Shown here one piece after another: positions 1 to 6,382 of a stretch of DNA of 22,727 bases (position 1 is its first letter; each line of letters opens with the position of its first letter). Below the pieces are notes generated by a model. That model made no database searches. It saw only the letters and a list, made by a program, of their open reading frames with translations, and had not been told where the DNA came from. Origin of the DNA: HyVt-560 sp964577195. GTDB taxonomy: Bacteria; Pseudomonadota; Gammaproteobacteria; UWMA-0217. The stretch spans positions 1 to 22,727 of the forward strand of contig CAZNYF010000024.1 of NCBI GenBank assembly GCA_964577195.1, written 5' to 3'. The position numbers were made by a program, and so were the translations under genes.

Positions 1-98
1 TTAACTTGATGTGTCGAGTTCTGGGTGTCAGTCGTAATGCTTATTATTGTTTTCAAAAGAGAAAACGCAACCGTCCAGAAGATCCACGAATACCTCTG
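1..98 (+). mobile_element. IS3-family transposase (OrfB) fragment, cut at the left edge and internally
   Basis: Reading from base 3, the translation NLMCRVLGVSRNAYYC followed by QKRKRNRPEDP matches the N-terminal segment of IS3-family OrfB transposases, where a (L/M)CRVLGVSRSGYY motif is typical and is followed by a basic, Arg/Pro-rich stretch. The likeness stops near base 95. The frame stays open to a stop at 147-149 but no longer looks like a transposase and runs antisense into the end of the neighbouring DUF1501 gene. The catalytic DDE domain is absent, so this cannot be an active element. It marks past insertion and deletion at this site. The upstream OrfA part would lie outside the window. 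The call rests on motif recognition of about 27 residues. Confidence 0.65.
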
Positions 99-126
99 GA
101 CATTCTCCAATTTATTTTAATTAAAT

Positions 127-1080
127 TCAAGCGACAAATAATTCATTAAGATAGGCGCTAGTGACACCACCATTGGCAGTTTCGAAATTAGAAAGATTAC
201 TAAAAATGCTAGCCAGTGTATTTTCATCAACGCCGAACCAGCGGCATAAACTGGCATTGAGTTGTTCTTGCGCCAGTGATGGAATGATTCTGCCTTTTTG
301 ATTGTGATCGTCTGCGCCTTGTAAGGTGATCTCCGGTAAATTACCAATCATTTCGCCACCGCGTAAATTTCCCGGCGCATTGAGTCCATCACCACCCATT
401 ACGATATGATGAGCACCCCAGGCGTGATCGGTTCCATCGCCATTATTGCTCATGGAGCGGCCAAAATCAGACATGGTAAAAGTCGTTACTTTATTGGCAT
501 GACCTAGTTCTTCCATGGCTTTCTGGAATTTCCATAATCCCAGGCTAAGTTCTCGCAGTAACAATGGGTGCTTGGTTGTTTGGCCGCTGTGCGTATCAAA
601 TCCACCCAGGGTGACGTAAAAAATCTGTCGATTAAATGCAGTACCCTGAAATGCACCTTTCGATCCTAGGTCTATCATTTTGGCAACCGCAGAGAGCTGG
701 GAAATTAGCCCGCCTTTAATGTCCTTATCAAAGCCTAAATCTGCCTTGGATGGCTTTGCAAATAACGCTTCACTATAAGAGCCGGTGGTGGCGTAATTAA
801 TAGGATTGTCATTCCAAATTGCATACAGGGAATCAAACGTGTCAAAAGATTTATTTAAACCTGATCCATAGAGGCGTTTAAAATCATCTGAGGTTGCAAA
901 GGTATTACCAGCGCCAAAGGTAACATTCCCGGATGGCGATGAATTTTCAATCCCCATTAAGGCTTTAAATGCAGCAATTCGATCATCGTTCGAGTTGTTC
1001 TGAGCACTGATCATTTCCTGAAATCTCGGTGGTGTACCGGGCTTCAGCACTAGTGGCCGGGTCTGGTTACCGATGAGCAT
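127..1080 (-). pseudogene. DUF1501 family protein, N-terminus missing
   Basis: The 317-residue reading frame carries the C-terminal two thirds of a DUF1501 protein, a sulfatase/alkaline-phosphatase-like exported family of unknown function. Visible motifs are FYVTLGGFDTHSGQ, a TMSDFGRSMSNNGDGTDHAWG segment containing the family's FGR and DHAWG elements, and the terminal LNASLCRWFGV segment. Complete members have roughly 450-500 residues and begin with a Tat-like signal. Here the frame begins at an internal MLIGNQTRPLV, and the codons upstream (to about 1160) encode nothing like the missing part before a stop. The break therefore lies near 1080-1100. Most likely this is a 5'-truncated remnant. 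Expression from the internal Met would yield a protein with no export signal. Its 3' end abuts an IS3 fragment. Confidence 0.75.
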
Positions 1081-1091
1081 GCGATTATTGT

Positions 1092-1382
1092 TTGAGTAGG
1101 AAATATTTAAACTCGGGTGACTGGACAGCTTTTGCTGGCGGCAAAGGGTGGTACGGCTCCTATGATCCGGGAGAGGCTAACCCGGATCAGCTCATTAAAA
1201 TATCAGCGCATCATGGTGATTTTGCCTACATGCTGTGGAAAATGGAGCATGGTGAGGGTCATCTAACCAATAATGAGTTTGGAATATCTGAGTTGGGACG
1301 TAATCATGATTTGGGCGTCCATCGCAATACAGAAAGAGGACGCGCAAATGTTCATGCAGATTTTGGAATAAACGCTTGGTAA
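1092..1382 (+). CDS. Orphan hypothetical ORF, possibly a gene fragment
   Basis: This open frame of 96 codons starts at a TTG with no recognisable ribosome-binding site. Its sequence (GDWTAFAGGKGWYGSYDPG, later ISAHHGDFAYMLWKMEHGEG) is rich in Trp, Gly and His and is not low-complexity, but I recognise no family. It begins within a few bases of the break in the divergent DUF1501 remnant. It may therefore be the tail of another gene carried in by the same rearrangement rather than an intact gene. There is no signal peptide and no membrane segment. Low confidence that it is expressed. Confidence 0.25.
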   Translation: MSRKYLNSGDWTAFAGGKGWYGSYDPGEANPDQLIKISAHHGDFAYMLWKMEHGEGHLTNNEFGISELGRNHDLGVHRNTERGRANVHADFGINAW

Positions 1383-1445
1383 AATATTTCAATCTGGGTT
1401 CGATGTGATTATTATTACGTAAATCGAGCTGTTCTTCAGGTCAGT

Positions 1446-1472
1446 CTTACGGATGCATGCTGCATCGGTAAG
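1446..1472. repeat. Hairpin-forming inverted repeat before the lipoprotein gene
   Basis: Two 12-base arms (1446-1457 and 1461-1472) are complementary except at one position and are separated by the 3-base loop TGC. No T-run follows on either side, so it is not a classical terminator. It lies about 25 bases before the lipoprotein start and could affect its mRNA leader, or it may be a relic of a mobile repeat. Confidence 0.45.
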
Positions 1473-1497
1473 GCAGACCATTTAAATGGTAGTAGTT

Positions 1498-2220
1498 ATG
1501 AATAGAATATTTGTCTTTTTATCCTGTATTGGTTTTTTCGGGGTCTTTGGTTGTGATCCTGGCAGCAAGAAAATAGAGATTACCACCGCTCTAGCTGGAT
1601 CAATAGGGAGCACTTTTGCCTCTGAGGTCATTGACGTTGATACAATACCCCGAATGACAGAGGAAGAAATCAACGAAGACCGAAAATATCTGGGGCTTGT
1701 TACAAGAACTTCTGAGAATGCTGGGGATGAAGCTAGGAATAATCGCTTTAAGGAGTTTGTCGATACAAACCCCTTTGTAGACAACGATATCTATGGATTT
1801 GTAATCACCTTGCCGATCACAAGCTCACACAATTTCTGGGCACTTCCGAAAGCGATTACCTCAAAAATTTCTCCTGAGTTTCGGCTCGGAAGGTGTAGCG
1901 AAGGGGAGAGCGAACTTTACTCGATAGGAGTCCCATCCAATGTTACCTCTATGCTCGCAGCAAAACCCGAAAGACCAGAAGAAAATGATGCCAATGGTTT
2001 ATTCCATTACACACTTTATAGTCCGGCTGGCGGAGCGGCAAGGAATTGGCTTCTGAATGATGTTACCGACCTCTGCTTAAACTACTTTTTTTCAGCGAGG
2101 GCGCGCAGCAGTAACCACTTTACAGTACGGAGTAATGAAGTTCGAATCCCTGCTCAAATGGTAAAAGACATGCTGGATAATCTTGGTGTTGAGCATCAGC
2201 TCAGTAAAGGACTAAATTAA
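1498..2220 (+). CDS. Lipoprotein of unknown function
   Basis: The protein has a type II signal peptide. MNRIFVFLSCIGFFGVFGC gives a short positive start, a hydrophobic core and a lipobox-like VFGC with Cys19 as the lipidation site. The mature part of about 220 residues is mixed alpha/beta in appearance and acidic early (EEEINEDRK), with two further Cys residues and no motif I recognise. An ATG at 1486 is in frame, but the Met at 1498 gives a normal signal peptide. The ribosome-binding site is weak with either start. The gene ends 33 bases before a secreted subtilase and probably shares its transcript. The pair (lipoprotein plus exported protease) may once have formed a functional envelope unit. 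The function is unknown. Confidence 0.6.
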   Translation: MNRIFVFLSCIGFFGVFGCDPGSKKIEITTALAGSIGSTFASEVIDVDTIPRMTEEEINEDRKYLGLVTRTSENAGDEARNNRFKEFVDTNPFVDNDIYGFVITLPITSSHNFWALPKAITSKISPEFRLGRCSEGESELYSIGVPSNVTSMLAAKPERPEENDANGLFHYTLYSPAGGAARNWLLNDVTDLCLNYFFSARARSSNHFTVRSNEVRIPAQMVKDMLDNLGVEHQLSKGLN

Positions 2221-2253
2221 TTTTAACAACTACAGATACAACGGATGTATGAA

Positions 2254-3072
2254 ATGAACACTAAAATTATTCTCACATTGTTGGGGCTTTGCTTTTCTTA
2301 CTCCTCTCTGGCGCAAGGGTATTACCACAAAGGTGAGTATATTGAATTGAGTGATAAAAGACAGGGAGATAAGGGATCCCTTATTTATTCAACCAAAGAT
2401 GGCAAAGAAAAACGCCTGACAAACCAAATTATCCTAAAAATAATTAACCACTATGAAGCTGACTATTTTGAAAAAGCTTACGCGCTTGAGTTGGTTAAAC
2501 AATACGGACGTACTTTTATTTTTGAAGCAGCGGATATAGATAATGTTCTGGATATCTGCAAGCTAATTTATGAAAAAGAATCAGTGGCTTTTGCTCACCC
2601 TTCTTTCATTAAAAAAGTGCGCCAGGATAAAATATTGTTTGAAAATCTCACCGGGCCAGACCGAGCCTTAAAGCCAAAAATTATTTCCCTTGCCAATGAA
2701 GATACGAAGGCTATGCTGGATGCGGAGGAATCGGTAAATTACTGGAAGTATTACGATGATGTTTTCAGATTTAAGGATGAGAGCTTTTGGCACCTGCATA
2801 ACCGGGGTGGTTTTGTTACTCAAGCGTTTTATAACGATGAGTTTTATGATGTCCTTAGCCGCAAAGATGTTGATACCAATGTGCTTCAAGTCATAGACCA
2901 GGGGATTACCGGAAAGGGCGTTAAAATTGTGGTGGTTGATAGTGCTTTTGACACTACCCATCCTGATTTACGGTTTTCTGACAGCTATAATTTTTATAGC
3001 AAAAATAAGGACGCTACACCGAATAGTACGGCAAAAACACGGGGTCGCGTCTTGCAAAGACGTATTCCTTGA
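2254..3072 (+). pseudogene. Secreted S8 subtilisin-like protease, truncated after the catalytic Asp
   Basis: The N-terminus MNTKIILTLLGLCFSYSSLAQG is a Sec signal peptide with likely cleavage after SLA. An ATG three codons earlier (2245) is possible. About 190 residues of propeptide-like sequence follow, and then the first catalytic block of the S8 family: GKGVKIVVVDSAFDTTHPDL, with the nucleophile-supporting Asp in VVVDSAFD. In subtilases a His motif (HGT) and later a Ser motif (GTS) must follow. Here the frame leaves the family after KDATPNST, just where HGT would be expected. It runs through a hairpin repeat (3047-3074) as TRGRVLQRRIP and stops. No later frame to 3226 restores the His or Ser blocks. 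The product could not be a protease. The repeat sits at the breakpoint, which suggests a recombination event removed the 3' part. Confidence 0.8.
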
Positions 3073-3074
3073 AT
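3047..3074 (+). repeat. Left copy of 28-bp direct repeat bounding the TA island
   Basis: Bases GCGTCTTGCAAAGACGTA plus the following TTCCTTGAAT recur at 4835-4862 with one mismatch in 28. An inner inverted repeat CGTCTT-GCA-AAGACG can form a short hairpin. Similarity extends a little to the left (CACGGGG here, CACCGGGG at the other copy). This copy interrupts the subtilase reading frame. Confidence 0.7.
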
Positions 3075-3169
3075 CCCAGGAATCATAACTCCAAGTCTTT
3101 CGAAGGTGTCATCCTCAAAAAATTGCGTTTGCCACAGGATAGTGCTGCCATCATTTTATCGCTTATTCG

Positions 3170-3196
3170 TTGACGCATCTCTGTGTGTGGTATGGT
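3170..3196 (+). promoter_or_regulatory. Candidate promoter of the first TA module
   Basis: TTGACG (3170-3175) and TATGGT (3191-3196) resemble -35 and -10 boxes, but the spacer is 15 bases, shorter than ideal. The GT-rich stretch across the -10 region (GTGTGTGGTATGGTGTGTG) could be the autorepressor site of the VapB-VapC complex. Inferred only from pattern and position, 31 bases before the antitoxin start. Confidence 0.35.
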
Positions 3197-3226
3197 GTGT
3201 GAGTGCGATTTTAGAGAGGTGGTGAA

Positions 3227-3424
3227 GTGGCTACAAATTTAGCAATCGATGAAAACTTACTGAAAGAAGCGCTGTCGATTAGTGGACTCAAGACCAAAAA
3301 AGACACTGTTAACTACGCTCTAAAAGAGTTTATAAGCCGCCGCAAGCAACTGGAAATTATAGATTTGTTTGGTAAGTTAGATCCAGATCCTGATTACGAC
3401 TATAAAAAAGGTAGAGGCCATTGA
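3227..3424 (+). CDS. vapB: VapB-type antitoxin, type II toxin-antitoxin module
   Basis: This 65-residue protein (MATNLAIDENLLKEALSIS, then KTKKDTVNYALKEFISRRKQLEI and a tail DLFGKLDPDPDYDYKKGRGH) matches the short VapB family. The first half is a ribbon-helix-helix DNA-binding fold. The KTKK.TVN.AL.E.I.RRKQ segment and the acidic-aromatic C-terminal tail that wraps the toxin are characteristic. Translation starts at GTG, preceded by a good AGAGAGGTGG Shine-Dalgarno region. The stop overlaps the toxin start by four bases (TTGA), the usual coupling in these operons. VapB neutralises VapC and, with it, normally represses its own promoter. No defects are visible. Confidence 0.88.
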   Translation: MATNLAIDENLLKEALSISGLKTKKDTVNYALKEFISRRKQLEIIDLFGKLDPDPDYDYKKGRGH

Positions 3425-3822
3425 AGGTTGTTGTGGATACGCCAATTTGGTCGTATGCCCTAAGATCAACCCACAAAGGGTTCGAATCACATATCCGGGA
3501 GTTTGAAGCCCTCATTTCGGATCAGCGGGTGGTTATGCTCGGGCCAGTCAAGCAGGAGGTGTTATCCGGTTACAGCGATAAGTCCAAATTTGAAAAGCTA
3601 AATAACAAATTAAGATATTTTGAAAGCACGCAGATTCTTGATGATGATTATGTTCAGGCTGCAATTTATTCAAATACATGTCGGATGAATGGTGTTCAAG
3701 GTTCACATGTTGATTTTCTAATTTGTGCGGTTGCTTTTAGACTGAAATCAGAAATCTTCACAACGGATAAAGATTTTACCCATTACAACAAGCACATACC
3801 GATACGGCTATTTAAAATCTAA
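3421..3822 (+). CDS. vapC: VapC-type PIN-domain toxin ribonuclease
   Basis: This is a complete 133-residue PIN domain. The acidic residues that bind the catalytic metal are in place: Asp6 (KVVVDTPIW), Glu46 (VKQEVLSG), Asp98 (GSHVDFLICAVA) and Asp116/Asp118 (TTDKDF). VapC toxins are Mg-dependent endoribonucleases that cut tRNA or rRNA and stop translation when the antitoxin is degraded. The start is TTG, overlapping the antitoxin stop, so translation is presumably coupled. The length is normal for the family. It appears intact. It sits between two copies of a 28-bp repeat together with a second, unrelated TA module. Confidence 0.88.
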   Translation: MKVVVDTPIWSYALRSTHKGFESHIREFEALISDQRVVMLGPVKQEVLSGYSDKSKFEKLNNKLRYFESTQILDDDYVQAAIYSNTCRMNGVQGSHVDFLICAVAFRLKSEIFTTDKDFTHYNKHIPIRLFKI

Positions 3823-3912
3823 ATTGCATTGCAGAAGTGCTGTCAATCATCATCGCCTGGCAAGCACTAGAAGACTTCCGTAAGGCACTTTGGCAATACA
3901 AAGCATAAAATG

Positions 3913-3940
3913 GCTATTATTTTAAATAATAGCTATTATT
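3913..3940 (+). promoter_or_regulatory. Palindromic operator candidate before the second TA module
   Basis: GCTATTATT (3913-3921), TTA, and AATAATAGC (3925-3933) form a perfect 9-bp inverted repeat. A third half-site, GCTATTATT (3932-3940), overlaps the second by two bases. Such AT-rich palindromes close to the start are typical operators for Phd/YefM antitoxins, which repress their own operon. A Shine-Dalgarno AGAGGTG stands just before the ATG at 3969. Confidence 0.55.
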
Positions 3941-3968
3941 GGCCCATTGAAATCTAAAGAGGTGCACT

Positions 3969-4274
3969 ATGACAATTAAAAGCAGCATCGCAGAAACAAA
4001 AGACAACCTGCCCAAGTATATTCATGAGGCTGAAACAGGGAATGATATTTGTATCACCAGACATGGAAAAGCAGTCGCCATGCTGGTATCAATGGAGCGC
4101 TATAACGATAAAATTGCCGAACAAGACAATGGCGTTTTTGGTGCAATCATGGCATGGAGACAACAACTTGATAACCATGCGCTTCTAGATAAGTCCGACG
4201 ATGAGTCATGGACAGATGCAGAAATTGATGCATTAAGAGATAAAACACCAGCGAGAGATTTTTTATGGGATTAG
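3969..4274 (+). CDS. Phd/YefM-family antitoxin
   Basis: This 101-residue protein begins with the Phd/YefM DNA-binding fold: MTIKSSIAETKDNLPKYIHE, then ICITRHGKAVAMLVSMERY, where the family motif is I(T)..GKPVAVLVS.E.Y. The C-terminal part (about 60-101) is charged and acidic (DKSDDESWTDAEIDALRDK) and would bind the PIN toxin. The good ribosome-binding site AGAGGTG precedes the ATG. The gene overlaps the toxin by 10 bases. It would repress its own promoter through the palindrome at 3913-3940 and inactivate the toxin. Its pairing with a PIN toxin rather than RelE or Doc is a known hybrid arrangement. Base composition is more AT-rich than in the housekeeping genes, in keeping with horizontal acquisition. 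Confidence 0.85.
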   Translation: MTIKSSIAETKDNLPKYIHEAETGNDICITRHGKAVAMLVSMERYNDKIAEQDNGVFGAIMAWRQQLDNHALLDKSDDESWTDAEIDALRDKTPARDFLWD

Positions 4275-4702
4275 TTTATTTGTTGGATACTAATATCATC
4301 TCAGAACCAACAAAACAAACGCCTAATGAAAATGTTTTAGAAAAGCTAAAACAACACAATGGGCAATACGCCATAACCGCAATAACATGGCATGAAGTCA
4401 ATTATGGCGTAGCTAGAATGCCAACAAGCAAGCGAAAAAGCCTATTACAACAATACCTGCATGTACTAGAAAGTAGCAAACTAGCTGTATTATCTTACGA
4501 CAAAATAGCAGCCCGATGGTTAGCCGCAGAAAGGCATCGGCTAGTATCAATTGGCAGCACTCCTGCAAAAGAAGACAGTGAAATAGCCGCCATAGCTGTG
4601 ACTAACAAGTTAATATTGGTAACAAGAAATACCACCGATTTTGAGCCAATCAATGAGCTAATCATAGAAAACTGGTTTATAGATAATAATATGCCCCGTT
4701 AA
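4265..4702 (+). CDS. vapC: PIN-domain toxin, VapC/FitB-like ribonuclease
   Basis: This 145-residue PIN protein carries the FitB-type signatures: YLLDTNIISE with Asp8, ITWHEVNYGVARM with Glu44, AKEDSEIAAIAVTN with Asp104, and TRNTTDFEPI with Asp125. All four metal-binding acidic positions are kept, so it should be an active endoribonuclease held in check by the upstream antitoxin. It starts inside the end of the antitoxin gene (10-base overlap). It shares little sequence with the other PIN toxin 440 bases upstream, so the two modules are separate acquisitions rather than a tandem duplication. The gene is AT-rich. Confidence 0.88.
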   Translation: MGLVYLLDTNIISEPTKQTPNENVLEKLKQHNGQYAITAITWHEVNYGVARMPTSKRKSLLQQYLHVLESSKLAVLSYDKIAARWLAAERHRLVSIGSTPAKEDSEIAAIAVTNKLILVTRNTTDFEPINELIIENWFIDNNMPR

Positions 4703-4785
4703 CTTAGTAACTCATTAACAGATAAATGCTCGATAGAGCCAGCTCAGGCTTTTGCCATTGTACTACTCAGTGTTCGAAGAGCCTT

Positions 4786-4817
4786 TCTCTGCGGAGAAGA
4801 TAGCTATTCCGCAGAGA
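4786..4817. repeat. 10-bp perfect inverted repeat near the right end of the TA island
   Basis: TCTCTGCGGA (4786-4795) and TCCGCAGAGA (4808-4817) are exact complements separated by 12 bases. The hairpin lies 18 bases before the right 28-bp repeat and 84 bases after the toxin stop. No T-run follows on the plus strand. It could end transcripts weakly or be part of the mobile or recombining boundary. Confidence 0.55.
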
Positions 4818-4834
4818 ACCACAACACCGGGGCT

Positions 4835-4862
4835 GCGTCTTGCAAAGACGTAGTCCTTGAAT
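4835..4862 (+). repeat. Right copy of 28-bp direct repeat bounding the TA island
   Basis: This copy matches 3047-3074 in 27 of 28 bases, the difference being G for T after GACGTA. It lies 20 bases beyond the stop of the convergent hydrolase gene. The CGTCTT/AAGACG arms could form a small hairpin in its transcript. Same orientation as the left copy, start-to-start distance 1,788 bases. Confidence 0.7.
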
Positions 4863-4881
4863 TTGAGTGTCAGGTGCATCT

Positions 4882-6057
4882 CTAAAATAATTCCTGCTCC
4901 ATTTCTCGATAAACAAAATTCAGGTTGGGTCGTTGATTTTGCTCGTACAACGGCACGGATTTCCAGTCATCAAACTGTGTTTGATCAATCGCCTGTTGCA
5001 TACCTATATCCTCATCAATCGCTTTTGCCATAGTATCGCGAAGGCGCTGCATATAGCTCTGGGTGCTACTGACCATTGGGAACGGTGCAGTCTGCGCGCT
5101 GCCGTGGCCGGGGATCATCAGCTTTGCATTGCTGAAGGTTTCCAGTAGCCAGCTTTGCACCTCAATTGCCGCCTTTGAGTGACCATCTGCCATAAATGTC
5201 ACGCGTTGATTAAATGCCAGGTCCGAAATCCAGACGATGCCATCTTCCACCTGATTCACTACCAGATCACCATAGGAATGGTGCTCCCCGGTGTTGTAGA
5301 CCTCAAAGGTTTTATTGCCGAGTTTAAAGTGATAGTTGGAGAATCGTTCACCGCCGACCGTGATGTCGGGTTTAACGGCTTTAAAGCCTTCGAGATCCTT
5401 GGCGATAAATGTTTTGCGGTAGGCGATGGAATGATCAATCCGATCCGATTCGATATATTTTATGGTGCCTTTATGCGCAATCACTTGAACCCCCTCAAGG
5501 TTGCGAAAAGCGACCGCACCGTAGGCATGATCAGGATGATTATGGGTAATAATCAGATAGCGAATGGGGAGATCCGTTTGTTCTCGGATACTGGCAATCA
5601 TCCTTTGTCCCAACAGCGGTGAGCCGAGGCTGTCAATAACGACCACACCTTCAGAGGTAACAATGAATCCTGCGTTGGCATTGCTCCCGCGATTATTTTC
5701 ATCAACTTCGGCAATATTGCCGAAAAACATAAACGTATCAGGCGCGACTTCATAAAAATGTAGCGGGTCGGTAGGCTTGGCATTCGCCGCCATAGCAATG
5801 CTCGGAAGGTCTTGCGTATCAATCGCCCGATCAGGGTAGAAAACCTTGTTTGGCGCTGTGCCAAATGGATGATCAACTTCCTCGCGGGTAAATGTTTCGC
5901 TCACTTGGGGTTCAGGCTCGGCTTGAATGTCTTTTTGCAGCTCAGACGCTGACAGATTAAGTGGTTCTGGCTGTTCTGTTTTTGAACAAGCGTTAAGCAT
6001 AAGAGCCGAAACAACCAGCAGCAGAACTTTCACAAAACTTGGAGATTGAGCAGTCAT
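4882..6057 (-). CDS. Lipoprotein metallo-beta-lactamase-fold hydrolase
   Basis: This 391-residue protein starts at the Met followed by TAQSPSFVKVLLLVVSALMLNAC, a type II signal peptide with lipobox LNAC (Cys24). An AAGGA ribosome-binding site stands 7 bases upstream, which is why the earlier in-frame Met at 6174 is not used. The MBL domain spans about residues 100-340: NAGFIVTSEGVVVIDS, the metal motif THNHPDHAYG (His172, His174, Asp176, His177), NTGEHHSYGD (His259/260), ISDLAF (Asp279) and PGHG (His318). All expected zinc ligands are present. It resembles the periplasmic quinoprotein-associated zinc metallohydrolases more than true beta-lactamases, but the substrate is unknown. It is convergent with the TA island and stands alone. 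It occupies the place where relatives often carry serC/pheA/tyrA ahead of aroA. Confidence 0.8.
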   Translation of the reverse strand: MTAQSPSFVKVLLLVVSALMLNACSKTEQPEPLNLSASELQKDIQAEPEPQVSETFTREEVDHPFGTAPNKVFYPDRAIDTQDLPSIAMAANAKPTDPLHFYEVAPDTFMFFGNIAEVDENNRGSNANAGFIVTSEGVVVIDSLGSPLLGQRMIASIREQTDLPIRYLIITHNHPDHAYGAVAFRNLEGVQVIAHKGTIKYIESDRIDHSIAYRKTFIAKDLEGFKAVKPDITVGGERFSNYHFKLGNKTFEVYNTGEHHSYGDLVVNQVEDGIVWISDLAFNQRVTFMADGHSKAAIEVQSWLLETFSNAKLMIPGHGSAQTAPFPMVSSTQSYMQRLRDTMAKAIDEDIGMQQAIDQTQFDDWKSVPLYEQNQRPNLNFVYREMEQELF

Positions 6058-6382
6058 AACAAATCCTTTAAAACCAGTATTGATAGTGTACGCCATCGTT
6101 AAATAAGTATTGAATCCCTGATCTCGCAAAACAGACATTAGAGTTCCTGTCTGGAATTTTAGCAAATTTTTCACTTATTTAAGAATACTCAAAAAAACAC
6201 CTAAGAAGGATTTGGCGCTGGCAATCTGGCGTTGTATCCTGTTTAAAATTCCCTTACCGTAGCCGGTCGATTTTTTGCTTTGTTTTAGCCTAAACACCGC
6301 GGTTGGATTGCTTGGACTTCGGTGATTCAACTGATTTTTCTAGGTTTAAGCTTTATCCCATTCATTTTCGGTTTAATTAATT
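6058..6382. other. Intergenic region between divergent hydrolase and aroA genes
   Basis: This 325-base gap separates the divergent hydrolase and aroA-operon starts, so it must carry both promoters. I see no confident one. TTGTAT (from about 6232), 17 bases, then TACCGT is a weak plus-strand candidate. No RNA gene, repeat or tyrA remnant was recognised. The plus-strand frame of aroA has a stop (TAA at 6374-6376) just before its ATG. Confidence 0.4.

Noticed and set aside
3048..3172. Open frame through the left repeat encoding RLAKTYSLNP and a following basic stretch, ending at TGA near 3172
   Set aside because: It has no start codon or ribosome-binding site, resembles nothing I know, and its first part is only the hairpin repeat read in another frame.
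3823..3910. Short frame ending IAWQALEDFRKALWQYKA between the TA modules
   Set aside because: No start codon and fewer than 30 codons; perhaps a relic of another gene, but it cannot be supported.
3822..3968. Possible integron cassette attC site between or behind the TA modules
   Set aside because: No paired core sites of the RYYYAAC and GTTRRRY kind with the right spacing were found at 3823-3968 or 4703-4880; the repeats differ from attC layout.
5179..5622. 147-codon plus-strand ORF inside the hydrolase gene
   Set aside because: It is antisense to a well supported MBL-fold gene with all zinc ligands; its own sequence has no recognisable domain.
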